A stretch of 11,859 bases of DNA, from the NCBI GenBank assembly GCA_966211305.1, contig CBIHPC010000187.1, positions 1 through 11,859 on the forward strand, given 5' to 3'. The notes under the pieces are model-generated. The model worked only from the letters and a program-made list of their open reading frames with translations. It was not told the origin of the DNA and made no database searches. Source of the DNA: Niastella sp966211305 (GTDB lineage: Bacteria; Bacteroidota; Bacteroidia; Chitinophagales; Chitinophagaceae). Shown in pieces: positions 4,707-11,859 of the stretch. Made by a program: the position numbers and the translations under genes. Positions within the stretch are counted from its first letter, which is position 1. Each line of letters begins with the position of its first letter.

Positions 4707-7079
4707 ATGAAAAAACTACTGCTCCTGCTGTTAATACAGCCAACCCTTATCACTTATGGCCAGCTTAGTCCATTAACTGTAGAAAAGATTATGCGCGACC
4801 CGAAATGGATAGGCACCTCCCCTTCCAACCTGCAATGGACAGCCGACGGAAGATCATTGCTTTTCAACTGGAACCCCGAAAAAGCAACAGCCGATTCCGT
4901 TTACTATATTTCTACCACTGCAACCACTCCGCAAAAATCAAACTCGGAGTTTAGAAAAGCTGCCGTTACGGAAAACCAGATAAAGTACAATGCCTCGCGC
5001 AATCAATATGTGTATGCGCAGGATGGTGATATTTACCTGGTACAGGTAAAAACAGGTAACCGCCGCCGCGTTACCGAAACAGTTGCTACGGAATCGAACC
5101 CACAGTTCGCCTTCAGGGATCAAAAAGTAGTATACACCCGCGAACAAAATGCCTGGGCCTGGGATATTCAAACCGGCGTCACCAGCCAGCTTACCAACTT
5201 TCAAACAACCACGGCGCCTGCCGGCAGCGGCGCCCCACGAAACAATCAGCAGGAAAAATGGCTGCAGGAGGAAGCGCTTGAAAATTCAATTGTACTGCAA
5301 CGGCGCAAACAGAAAAAAGACCTGGCCGATTCCCTGCTGAAGGAATTTCGAAAAGAAAGACTGCTGCGTTCTATTCCGCTCGACGGAAAAAACCTGTCGA
5401 TGCTTACAGTAAGTTACAATGGCCGGTATATTTCGTATCGCCTTACCGCAACTGCTGCAGGCAAATCGGCCATTGTGCCCAGTTATGTTACGGAAAGCGG
5501 TTATACCGAGGACCTTCCAACCCGCACCAAAGTGGGCGCCACCCAAAATACGCAACAGTTGTTTGTGTTTGATACTGAAAAAGACACTGTGTTCGTTGTA
5601 AAAACCGATTCTATCCCCGGCATCCATGATCTGCCTGTTTATGTAAAAGACTATCCGGCTGTTTATAATGAAAAAAGCAAAAACCCTCCTCTTCGTGCAG
5701 TGAATTTTACCAATACCAGTTGGGCGCCTACAGGGAATTATTCGGTGGTGGAAGCGCGTGCGCAGGATAACAAAGACCGCTGGCTTTTATTGCTCGACGG
5801 TGCAACCGGCCGTTTATCATTGCTCGACCGGCAACGCGATGAAGCCTGGATTGGCGGCCCCAGCGCAGGCGGATTTCCCGTTTTCAATTCAGGCTGGATA
5901 AACGATGAAACATTCTGGTATCAGTCTGAAACCAGTGGCTATTCTCATTTATATACTATCAATATAAAGACAAAAGAAAAGAAGGCGCTCACCAGCGGTA
6001 ATTACGAAGTGCAGAACGCGCAGCTTTCGAATAATAAAAAATTCTTTTATATCACCACCAATGAAGCGCATCCCGGTGAACAGCATTTTTACCGCCTGCC
6101 GGTAACCGGTGGTAAAGCAGAACGTATTACCACGCTTACCGGTTCAAACCAGGTAAGCCTATCACCCGATGAAAAATGGATTGCCTTTCTGCATTCCTAC
6201 AGCAATAAGCCCTGGGAACTGTATCTGCAGGCAAACAGCGCTACTGCCAAACCCATTCAGATAACCACACAGGCCCAAAGCGCGGAATTCAGATCATACG
6301 CCTGGCGCGATCCGGAACTGATCACCTTCACCGCCCGCGACAGCGCTAAGGTATATGCCCGGTTGTACCGCCCCGCACAGCCACATGCCAATAAACCGGC
6401 CGTAATATTTGTACACGGCGCCGGCTATTTGCAAAATGCGCATAAATGGTGGAGTTCTTACTTCAGGGAATACATGTTCAACAACATGCTGGTTGATAAC
6501 GGGTATACCGTGCTCGACATCGATTACCGCGGCAGTGCCGGTTATGGCCGCGACTGGCGCACAGGCATATACCGCTTCATGGGTGGCAAAGACCTCGACG
6601 ATATTGAAGACGGCGCCCGCTTCCTGGTGCAAAATTGTGGTGTTAATCCACAACACATTGGACTGTACGGGGGCTCATATGGTGGATTTATAACTTTAAT
6701 GGCATTATTCAAAAAACCTGCTATCTTTGAGGCCGGAGCCGCACTCAGGCCTGTTACCGACTGGGCCCATTACAATCACGGCTATACCTCCAATATTTTA
6801 AACGAACCTTTTAGTGACAGCATTGCGTATCGCCGCAGTTCACCCATAAACTTTGCAGCAGGCTTACAGAACCATTTACTGATTTGCCATGGCATGATCG
6901 ATGTAAATGTTCATTTTCAGGATGTTGTACGTCTCACGCAACGCCTGATAGAGTTAGGCAAAGACAACTGGGAGCTTTCCGTTTATCCGTTGGAAGATCA
7001 TGGCTTTACCGAGCCTGAAAGCTGGACAGACGAATACAAAAGGATCTTCCGGCTGTTTGAAACCGTGTTAAAAAAATAA
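4707..7079 (+). CDS. Exported S9 family serine peptidase (DPP IV / prolyl-oligopeptidase-like)
   Basis: A 790-residue exopeptidase-type serine hydrolase that would cut short peptides outside the cytoplasm. Residues 1-19 are a signal peptide (MKK, a run of Leu, then LITYG|Q), with no lipobox. Residues about 35-530 form the beta-propeller, with blades such as NLQWTADGRSLLF, RYISYRLTATAAG and QVSLSPDEKWIAFLHS. The C-terminal alpha/beta-hydrolase (about 545-790) has the complete triad: S657 in GLYGGSYGG, D732 in HGMIDVN and H765 in EDHGF. HGAGYLQN near residue 569 is the usual oxyanion-side strand, and DYRGSAGYGRDW is typical of S9B/S9C enzymes. I do not see the DW(V)YEEE double-Glu motif that marks true DPP IV aminopeptidase specificity; EKWLQEEALENS around residue 184 is only a loose resemblance. 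Specificity is therefore open (dipeptidyl- or acylaminoacyl-type). The gene is flanked by repeat-rich gaps and is probably transcribed alone. Confidence 0.92.
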   Translation: MKKLLLLLLIQPTLITYGQLSPLTVEKIMRDPKWIGTSPSNLQWTADGRSLLFNWNPEKATADSVYYISTTATTPQKSNSEFRKAAVTENQIKYNASRNQYVYAQDGDIYLVQVKTGNRRRVTETVATESNPQFAFRDQKVVYTREQNAWAWDIQTGVTSQLTNFQTTTAPAGSGAPRNNQQEKWLQEEALENSIVLQRRKQKKDLADSLLKEFRKERLLRSIPLDGKNLSMLTVSYNGRYISYRLTATAAGKSAIVPSYVTESGYTEDLPTRTKVGATQNTQQLFVFDTEKDTVFVVKTDSIPGIHDLPVYVKDYPAVYNEKSKNPPLRAVNFTNTSWAPTGNYSVVEARAQDNKDRWLLLLDGATGRLSLLDRQRDEAWIGGPSAGGFPVFNSGWINDETFWYQSETSGYSHLYTINIKTKEKKALTSGNYEVQNAQLSNNKKFFYITTNEAHPGEQHFYRLPVTGGKAERITTLTGSNQVSLSPDEKWIAFLHSYSNKPWELYLQANSATAKPIQITTQAQSAEFRSYAWRDPELITFTARDSAKVYARLYRPAQPHANKPAVIFVHGAGYLQNAHKWWSSYFREYMFNNMLVDNGYTVLDIDYRGSAGYGRDWRTGIYRFMGGKDLDDIEDGARFLVQNCGVNPQHIGLYGGSYGGFITLMALFKKPAIFEAGAALRPVTDWAHYNHGYTSNILNEPFSDSIAYRRSSPINFAAGLQNHLLICHGMIDVNVHFQDVVRLTQRLIELGKDNWELSVYPLEDHGFTEPESWTDEYKRIFRLFETVLKK

Positions 7080-7109
7080 TCCATTTTTCCAAAAAACGCT
7101 TAACGCCAA

Positions 7110-7140
7110 TCCGAATTTCGAGTTCTTCGATTAATTCGGA
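7110..7140. repeat. Stem-loop just after the peptidase gene
   Basis: TCCGAATT+TCGA (7110-7121) pairs with TCGA+AATTCGGA (7127-7140) with a five-base loop and a two-base bulge, twelve pairs in all. It sits 30 bases past the peptidase stop, where a terminator is expected, but AAAATAT rather than a T tract follows, so its role is unclear. Confidence 0.5.
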
Positions 7141-7192
7141 AAATATCTGTTGCGGGATGCAGCGTAAATATGCGAAATGCAGAAGGCTGAAT

Positions 7193-7205
7193 CCCGAATT
7201 TCGGG
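7193..7205. repeat. CCCGAA-T-TTCGGG palindrome
   Basis: A near-perfect 13-base palindrome that shares the core CCGAATTTCG with the left arm of the hairpin at 7110-7140. It looks like a second member of one small repeat family within this gap. Confidence 0.5.
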
Positions 7206-7245
7206 CTATCTGAGTTTATCAGGTCAGCACCCGGTGCGGGAAGCA

Positions 7246-7276
7246 GCATTAAGCTTTATGCGTTAAGCCTTTAGCG
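7246..7276. repeat. Tandem GCRTTAAGCYTTTA repeat, two units
   Basis: GCATTAAGCTTTA (7246-7258) is followed by GCGTTAAGCCTTTA (7260-7273) with a 14-base period. A further TTAAGC follows at 7294-7299. The words resemble the CTTTAAGCC cluster at 3084-3120. Confidence 0.55.
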
Positions 7277-7452
7277 TACCACTAAAATGGTATGTTAAGC
7301 TTGCATGTTTTTGCACGCTGTATGGTATTTTTTTTGATAATATTGCGCAACCGTTTGCGTTTTGCGGCATAGATTTTATTATAACTCAAGACAACAGTTA
7401 AAATACTGTAAACTCAACACTTAATAATTGTAAAACTTAAACCCCTGTAATT

Positions 7453-9294
7453 ATGTGCGGAATTGTAGCATATATAGGAAATAAGGAAGCTTACCCGATC
7501 ATTTTAAAAGGATTAAAACGTCTCGAATACCGTGGATATGACAGCTCCGGTGTTGCGCTATTGAACTCCGGCCTGAATGTATATAAGAAAAAAGGGAAAG
7601 TGGCTGAACTTGAAGAAACCCTTGTTGGTAAAGACCTGCATGCCAACATTGGAATTGGCCACACCCGTTGGGCTACCCACGGTGAACCCTGCGATCGCAA
7701 TGCACACCCGCACTTATCAGAGAATGGTAAACTGGCAATGATCCATAATGGAATCATTGAAAACTACAACCAGTTAAAAAGCGAATTACAGAAAAAAGGA
7801 TACAATTTCATCAGCGATACCGATACGGAAGTATTACTGAAATTCATTGAAGATATTCAACTCAACAATAAATGCGGCCTCGAAGAAGCGGTACGTATTG
7901 CCCTGAAACGCGTAGTAGGCGCTTATGTTATTATTCTCATCGACCAGGACAATCCCGATACACTGATCGCAGCACGCAAAGGCAGCCCGCTTGTAATTGG
8001 TATTGGCAAGAACCGCGATGAGCATTTCCTTGCTTCAGACGCTTCGCCCATTATCGAATACACAAAAACAGTAGTGTATGTGAACGATTATGAGCTGGCC
8101 ATCATTAAACCCGATGAACTGATCTTAAAAAATCTGGGTAATGAAAAGATTACCCCGTTCGTTCAACAGCTCGACCTCGAACTGGCAGCTATTGAAAAAG
8201 GCGGTTACGATCATTTCATGCTGAAAGAGATCTTTGAACAGCCCAGCACCGTTTTCGATTGTTTACGCGGCCGTGTTGATGCAGCCAATGGCACCATCAC
8301 AATGGCCGGAGTTGAAGCCAATATTGAACAATTGAAAAATGCACAGCGTATTCTCATCATTGCCTGCGGAACCAGCTGGCATGCCGGTTTGCTGGCCGAA
8401 TACATTATTGAAGAATTATGCCGCACCCCGGTTGAAGTGGAGTATGCATCGGAATTCCGTTACAGGAACCCGGTAATACATAAAGGCGATGTGATCATTG
8501 CCATTTCGCAAAGTGGTGAAACTGCCGATACGCTGGTAGCCATTGAAAAAGCAAAAGAGCAGGGTGCCATTATCTTCGGCATAGTGAACGTGGTAGGTTC
8601 TTCTATTGCCCGCGCATCACATGCAGGCGCCTATACCCACGCCGGTCCTGAAATTGGCGTTGCCAGTACAAAAGCCTTCACCGCACAGCTGGCCGTATTA
8701 GCCATCATTGCATTGAAGCTGGGTTATGAAAAAGGCACGCTCGATAATAAACGCTTCCTGCATTTACTGAACGAACTGGAAGCTATTCCTGAAAAAATAC
8801 CGGCTGCTTTAAACCAGGCCGAAGCAATAAAACAACTGGCTTATAAATATAAAGATGCCCGCGACTTCCTGTACCTGGGCCGCGGATACAACTTCCCCAT
8901 TGCACTGGAAGGCGCCCTGAAGCTGAAGGAAATTTCTTACATTCATGCAGAAGGTTACCCGGCCGCAGAAATGAAACACGGTCCAATTGCGCTGGTTGAT
9001 GAGAACCTACCGGTTGTGTTCATCGCCACAAGGGACTCATACCATGAAAAGATCATAAGTAATATTCAGGAAATAAAAGCCCGGAAAGGAAAGGTAATTG
9101 CAGTTATAACAGAAGGCGATGATGTAATTACCAAAATGGCCGATGATGTAATTGTAGTGCCCGCTGCCGACGAGCTGGTTGCTCCCATGCTCAGTGTAAT
9201 TCCCATGCAGCTGCTGGCTTACTACATAGGCGTTGCCAAAGGTTTGGATGTTGATAAACCGAGGAATCTGGCTAAGTCTGTTACTGTTGAATAG
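7453..9294 (+). CDS. glmS: Glutamine-fructose-6-phosphate aminotransferase (isomerizing), GlmS
   Basis: A cytoplasmic enzyme that makes glucosamine-6-phosphate from fructose-6-phosphate and glutamine, the first committed step to UDP-GlcNAc for peptidoglycan and lipopolysaccharide. At 613 residues it has the normal length. The N-terminal glutaminase (class II, about 2-218) begins MCGIVAYIG, so Cys2 is the nucleophile once Met is removed, and carries GYDSSGVA, HTRWATHGEP and HNGIIENY. SIS domain 1 follows (about 285-425, with CGTSWHA at 305-311 and SQSGETADT at 352-360), then SIS domain 2 (about 458-595, with LGRGYNFPIALEGALKLKEISY and AEMKHGP). Counterparts of the E. coli isomerase catalytic residues are E493, H509 and K608. 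The C-terminus PRNLAKSVTVE is canonical. The ATG is fixed by the need for Cys2. No glmS ribozyme is expected in this phylum and none is seen in the gap upstream. The DUF4954 gene follows 167 bases later. Confidence 0.98.
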   Translation: MCGIVAYIGNKEAYPIILKGLKRLEYRGYDSSGVALLNSGLNVYKKKGKVAELEETLVGKDLHANIGIGHTRWATHGEPCDRNAHPHLSENGKLAMIHNGIIENYNQLKSELQKKGYNFISDTDTEVLLKFIEDIQLNNKCGLEEAVRIALKRVVGAYVIILIDQDNPDTLIAARKGSPLVIGIGKNRDEHFLASDASPIIEYTKTVVYVNDYELAIIKPDELILKNLGNEKITPFVQQLDLELAAIEKGGYDHFMLKEIFEQPSTVFDCLRGRVDAANGTITMAGVEANIEQLKNAQRILIIACGTSWHAGLLAEYIIEELCRTPVEVEYASEFRYRNPVIHKGDVIIAISQSGETADTLVAIEKAKEQGAIIFGIVNVVGSSIARASHAGAYTHAGPEIGVASTKAFTAQLAVLAIIALKLGYEKGTLDNKRFLHLLNELEAIPEKIPAALNQAEAIKQLAYKYKDARDFLYLGRGYNFPIALEGALKLKEISYIHAEGYPAAEMKHGPIALVDENLPVVFIATRDSYHEKIISNIQEIKARKGKVIAVITEGDDVITKMADDVIVVPAADELVAPMLSVIPMQLLAYYIGVAKGLDVDKPRNLAKSVTVE

Positions 9295-9339
9295 TTAAGT
9301 TATCTGAAAAGATGAGTGATAGGTTTTTATAAGAAGCAG

Positions 9340-9389
9340 GCTAGTGGTAAATGGCAAGTAGGAAATCCCACCAGCCATTTACCACTAGC
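9340..9389. repeat. Perfect 16-base inverted repeat between glmS and the DUF4954 gene
   Basis: GCTAGTGGTAAATGGC (9340-9355) and GCCATTTACCACTAGC (9374-9389) are exact reverse complements around an 18-base loop. It starts 46 bases after the glmS stop. No T tract follows, so it is not a classical terminator, but the stem could protect the glmS message end or hinder read-through. TACTAGC directly after the right arm repeats part of the stem word. Confidence 0.8.
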
Positions 9390-9461
9390 TACTAGCTTGC
9401 ATGAGAAATTACCAACTTTTTCGCCACCAACTCCCCTTTCACCATTCATAATTATAGCCAA

Positions 9462-11702
9462 ATGAATGAAATTAATCGCAGACCTCTCTTCACATTAGGA
9501 TACGACTTCATTCCTGATCAATATTTACCCAAAGGAAAAGACGAATATTACCTGCGCAATAAACAGGTAAAGAACGGCATCGACTACCGGCATTTGTCGG
9601 CATATGAAATAGAAGTGCTGGTGCGCAACCGCAATACCTCCGACAACTGGAACAACCTGCTGGTATCAGACCTGTTCAACCCCGAGCTGGTTCAAAACTG
9701 TAAGTTCTTCGGACTGGTTCGTATAGGCAAACTGGAACCTTACTATCTCGAATACCATAACCTGCGCCGCCCCGTAGGTTTTTATAACAGTACCGTTATC
9801 AGTTGCGACTTTGGCGACAATGTGGTTGTAGATAACGTGAACTACATTTCCCATTACATCATTGGCAATGATGTAATGCTGGTGAACTGTAATGAGATTG
9901 CCACAACCGATCACTCTAAATTCGGTAATGGCATCTTAAAAGATGGCGAACCGGAGAACATCCGCATCTGGATGGAATTGTGCAATGAAAACGCCGGCCG
10001 CAGTATCCTTGCCTTCGATGGCATTTTACCCGGCGATGCCTTCCTGTGGACCTATTTCAGGGATGATGATAAACTACTGAACCGCTTCAAAGAGTTCACT
10101 GAAAAGAAATTCGATGCGTTGCGCGGTTATTATGGCACCATAGGCGACCGAACGGTTATCAAGAACTGTCGTATTTTAAAGGATGTTAAGATAGGCTCCG
10201 ATGCTTATTTGAAAGGCGCCAATAAAATAAAGAACGTTACCATCAATTCTTCGGCCGAAGCCAATACCCAGGTGGGTGAAGGTTGCGAACTGGTGAACGG
10301 AATTATTGGTTACGGATGCCGGCTGTTCTATGGCGTAAAGGCCGTACGTTTTGTACTGGCATCTTTTTCACAACTTAAATATGGCGCCCGGCTGATCAAC
10401 TCCTACCTGGGCGATAACTCAACCATCTCCTGTTGTGAAGTATTGAACTCTCTTATTTTCCCTTCGCACGAGCAACACCATAACAATTCATTCTTATGTG
10501 CAGCGCTGGTACAGGGACAAAGCAATATGGCTGCCGGGGCAACCGTAGGTTCAAACCATAACAGCCGCAGCCCGGATGGTGAGATCGTTGCCGGCCGTGG
10601 TTTCTGGCCCGGCTTATGCGTAAGCCTGAAGCACAATTCAAAATTTGCGTGCTATTCCATTCTGGCCAAAGGCGACTATCCGGCTGAGTTGAACATTCCC
10701 ATTCCGTTCTCGCTTATCAGCAATGACCTCAGCAAAGACCAACTGGTAGTAATGCCGGGGTACTGGTTCATGTACAACATGTATGCGCTTGCGCGTAATG
10801 CATGGAAGTATATCGACCGCGATAAACGGATCGACAAAACGCAAACACTGGAGTTCAACTTCCTTGCGCCCGACTCCATCAACGATGTATTGCAATCATT
10901 GCCTTTATTGCAGAAGTTTGTGGGCAAAGCCTGGCTGAAACGCGAAGGCAACCATAAAAAGATGAGCGATGAAGAGCTCATCGACATTGGTAAGGTATTA
11001 CTCGATACAAAAGACCCGGTTGTGAATGAGCTGGCCATTATGGCCGATGACTTCGAGAATACCCGCCGCCCGGTACGCATCATAAAGGTGATGAAATCGT
11101 ACCACCTGTTCAAAGAACTGGTGATATACTACCTGGTGCAGCAATTGATTGAGCATATCAGCGCCAACAATATCAAAACACATGAGCAACTGATAGAAAG
11201 CCTGCCGGCAAAAGCAGCCATTGCACCATGGATGAATGTAGGCGGACAATTGATCCTTCGTTCGGAGATTGATAAGCTGAACAAACAGATCGTTGCCGGT
11301 AAAATAAAAGACTGGAATGCGGTGCACAACTTCTATATACAGCAGGGTAAGAACTACCCGACTGAAAAGCTGGCGCATGCCATGGCAGCAGTTAAAGAGG
11401 TGTATGATATCAATTTGAAGAAGGCCAGTCCGGGTATTATTAAATCGCTGTTACACCAAAGTATTGGCACTAAAGAGTGGATGGTAAAAGAAATATACGA
11501 ATCGCGCGCCAAGGATTATCGCAATCCTTTCCGCAAAATGGTATATGAAACCACTGAGGCCATGAACAAAGTGGTGGGCAAACTGGAAGACAATAGCTTT
11601 ATTAAACAGGAGCAAAAAGCGTTGGAAAACTACAAAGCAGCCATTCTTCAACTGGTTGCCAAATTGAAACTCGACAAACAGGCTAAACCAAAAACAGCCT
11701 GA
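9462..11702 (+). CDS. DUF4954 family protein with left-handed beta-helix (hexapeptide) core
   Basis: A 746-residue protein that I assign to DUF4954, large uncharacterised proteins mainly of Bacteroidota and spirochaetes. No signal peptide or membrane segment is visible, so it should be cytoplasmic. Residues 1-105 form an N-terminal region (RPLFTLGYDFIPDQYLPKG, YRHLSAYEIEVLV). Residues about 106-146 and 226-335 read as hexapeptide-type coils (STVISCDFGDNVVVDNVNYISHYIIGNDVMLVN; RTVIKNCRILKDVKIGSDAYLKG), as in the acyltransferase half of GlmU. A conserved-looking polar block follows at 338-400 (QHHNNSF, QGQSNMAAGATVGSNHNSRSPDG, GRGFWPGL), rich in His and Asn and a plausible active or ligand site. 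Residues about 440-746 are mostly helical and Lys-rich. It follows glmS by 167 bases on the same strand and ends in a strong terminator. A sugar-nucleotide or acyl-transfer role is possible from the fold and neighbour, but it is inference only. Confidence 0.82.
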   Translation: MNEINRRPLFTLGYDFIPDQYLPKGKDEYYLRNKQVKNGIDYRHLSAYEIEVLVRNRNTSDNWNNLLVSDLFNPELVQNCKFFGLVRIGKLEPYYLEYHNLRRPVGFYNSTVISCDFGDNVVVDNVNYISHYIIGNDVMLVNCNEIATTDHSKFGNGILKDGEPENIRIWMELCNENAGRSILAFDGILPGDAFLWTYFRDDDKLLNRFKEFTEKKFDALRGYYGTIGDRTVIKNCRILKDVKIGSDAYLKGANKIKNVTINSSAEANTQVGEGCELVNGIIGYGCRLFYGVKAVRFVLASFSQLKYGARLINSYLGDNSTISCCEVLNSLIFPSHEQHHNNSFLCAALVQGQSNMAAGATVGSNHNSRSPDGEIVAGRGFWPGLCVSLKHNSKFACYSILAKGDYPAELNIPIPFSLISNDLSKDQLVVMPGYWFMYNMYALARNAWKYIDRDKRIDKTQTLEFNFLAPDSINDVLQSLPLLQKFVGKAWLKREGNHKKMSDEELIDIGKVLLDTKDPVVNELAIMADDFENTRRPVRIIKVMKSYHLFKELVIYYLVQQLIEHISANNIKTHEQLIESLPAKAAIAPWMNVGGQLILRSEIDKLNKQIVAGKIKDWNAVHNFYIQQGKNYPTEKLAHAMAAVKEVYDINLKKASPGIIKSLLHQSIGTKEWMVKEIYESRAKDYRNPFRKMVYETTEAMNKVVGKLEDNSFIKQEQKALENYKAAILQLVAKLKLDKQAKPKTA

Positions 11703-11719
11703 TAAAGATTGTTTAAGTC

Positions 11720-11757
11720 AAAGGAGTGAAATGTTTACGTACATTTCACTCCTTTTT
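11720..11757 (+). terminator. Strong intrinsic terminator of the DUF4954 gene
   Basis: AAAGGAGTGAAATGT (11720-11734) and ACATTTCACTCCTTT (11741-11755) pair perfectly over 15 bases around the 6-base loop TTACGT, and the T run extends to 11757, followed by ATTT. It begins 18 bases after the stop codon. It also lies just past the end of the convergent minus-strand gene; in that direction the hairpin is followed by TTTGACTT, so it may act weakly both ways. Confidence 0.9.
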
Positions 11758-11770
11758 ATTTCTGCCTACC

Positions 11771-11859
11771 CTATTTTATAATTACGAACCGTAATACATT
11801 TGATGGCCCTTTGGGCGTAAAGGCATAAATGCTATATACACCGGCCGGTAACAAAGGCA
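11771..11859 (-). CDS. 3' end of a convergent gene, probable type IX secretion C-terminal tail
   Basis: Read on the minus strand, the last 28 codons before a TAG stop (11773-11771) give PLLPAGVYSIYAFTPKGPSNVLRFVIIK. The pattern LPxGVYxI...G...(hydrophobic)xK at the very end of a protein is what the C-terminal sorting domain of Bacteroidota type IX secretion substrates looks like. The rest of the gene is outside the window, so the product is unknown. The convergent setting and the terminator between the two stops support a real gene end here. Other beta-sandwich C-termini would look similar, so the T9SS assignment is tentative. Confidence 0.5.
   Translation of the reverse strand, partial: PLLPAGVYSIYAFTPKGPSNVLRFVIIK

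Larger units (their letters stand above)
7080..7452. other. 373-base gap before glmS: hairpins and iterated words, no gene seen
   Basis: No convincing open frame or known RNA is seen. The first half holds two hairpins sharing CCGAATTTCG (7111-7120 and 7194-7203) and the near-duplicate TGCGGGAtGCAGC / TGCGGGAaGCAGC (7151-7163 and 7235-7247). The middle holds a 14-base tandem word (7246-7273). TACCA at 7277-7281 can pair with TGGTA at 7288-7292 or with TGGTA at 7323-7327, the latter followed by a T8 run (7328-7335). TAGATTTT at 7370-7377 is one base off the -7 consensus and would give glmS a leader of about 70 bases. Confidence 0.5.

Noticed and set aside
7080..7452. A glmS ribozyme or other riboswitch upstream of glmS
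   Set aside because: The glmS ribozyme is known from Gram-positive bacteria. The gap here is made of local repeats and shows no recognisable ribozyme core.

Overview
The window looks like chromosomal DNA of a Bacteroidota bacterium, most likely a Chitinophagaceae member (Chitinophaga/Niastella type). The grounds are an ECF sigma factor overlapping a beta-barrel anti-sigma-type gene, an exact Bacteroidota -7 promoter box (TAnnTTTG) before mgtE, no clear Shine-Dalgarno sequences, a DUF4954 protein, a probable type IX secretion C-terminal tail at the right edge, and gaps filled with short iterated words. The genus is an inference from gene content.

Layout from left to right. Bases 1-94: edge of an unidentified neighbour, then an AT-rich gap. 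Bases 95-2240: a two-gene operon with a 20-base overlap, encoding an ECF sigma factor and a 524-residue protein with a cytoplasmic N-terminus, one inner-membrane helix, a disordered linker of about 250 residues and a C-terminal outer-membrane barrel. This is the architecture of the dual membrane-spanning anti-sigma factors (Dma) of Bacteroides thetaiotaomicron. Bases 2241-2475: tandem 8-base repeats, hairpins and a start-less open frame that may be a gene remnant. Bases 2476-2859 (minus): a small stand-alone SET-domain protein. Bases 2860-3208: repeat-rich gap with a strong palindrome and the mgtE promoter. Bases 3209-4591: MgtE magnesium channel. Bases 4707-7079: exported S9 (DPP IV/prolyl-oligopeptidase) serine peptidase. 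Bases 7080-7452: repeat-rich gap. Bases 7453-9294: GlmS. Bases 9462-11702: DUF4954 left-handed beta-helix protein. Bases 11720-11757: strong intrinsic terminator. Bases 11771-11859 (minus): 3' end of a convergent gene.

Functionally this is a mix of envelope sensing (sigma factor plus barrel anti-sigma), ion uptake (MgtE), periplasmic peptide breakdown (S9 peptidase) and amino-sugar synthesis for peptidoglycan and lipopolysaccharide (GlmS). Apart from the sigma/anti-sigma pair, the genes are separated by gaps of 115 bases or more and need not be co-transcribed. The most notable system is the trans-envelope sigma/anti-sigma pair. Next come the uncharacterised DUF4954 protein beside glmS and the word-like repeats in every gap longer than 100 bases. 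I see no insertion sequence, CRISPR array, tRNA or rRNA.
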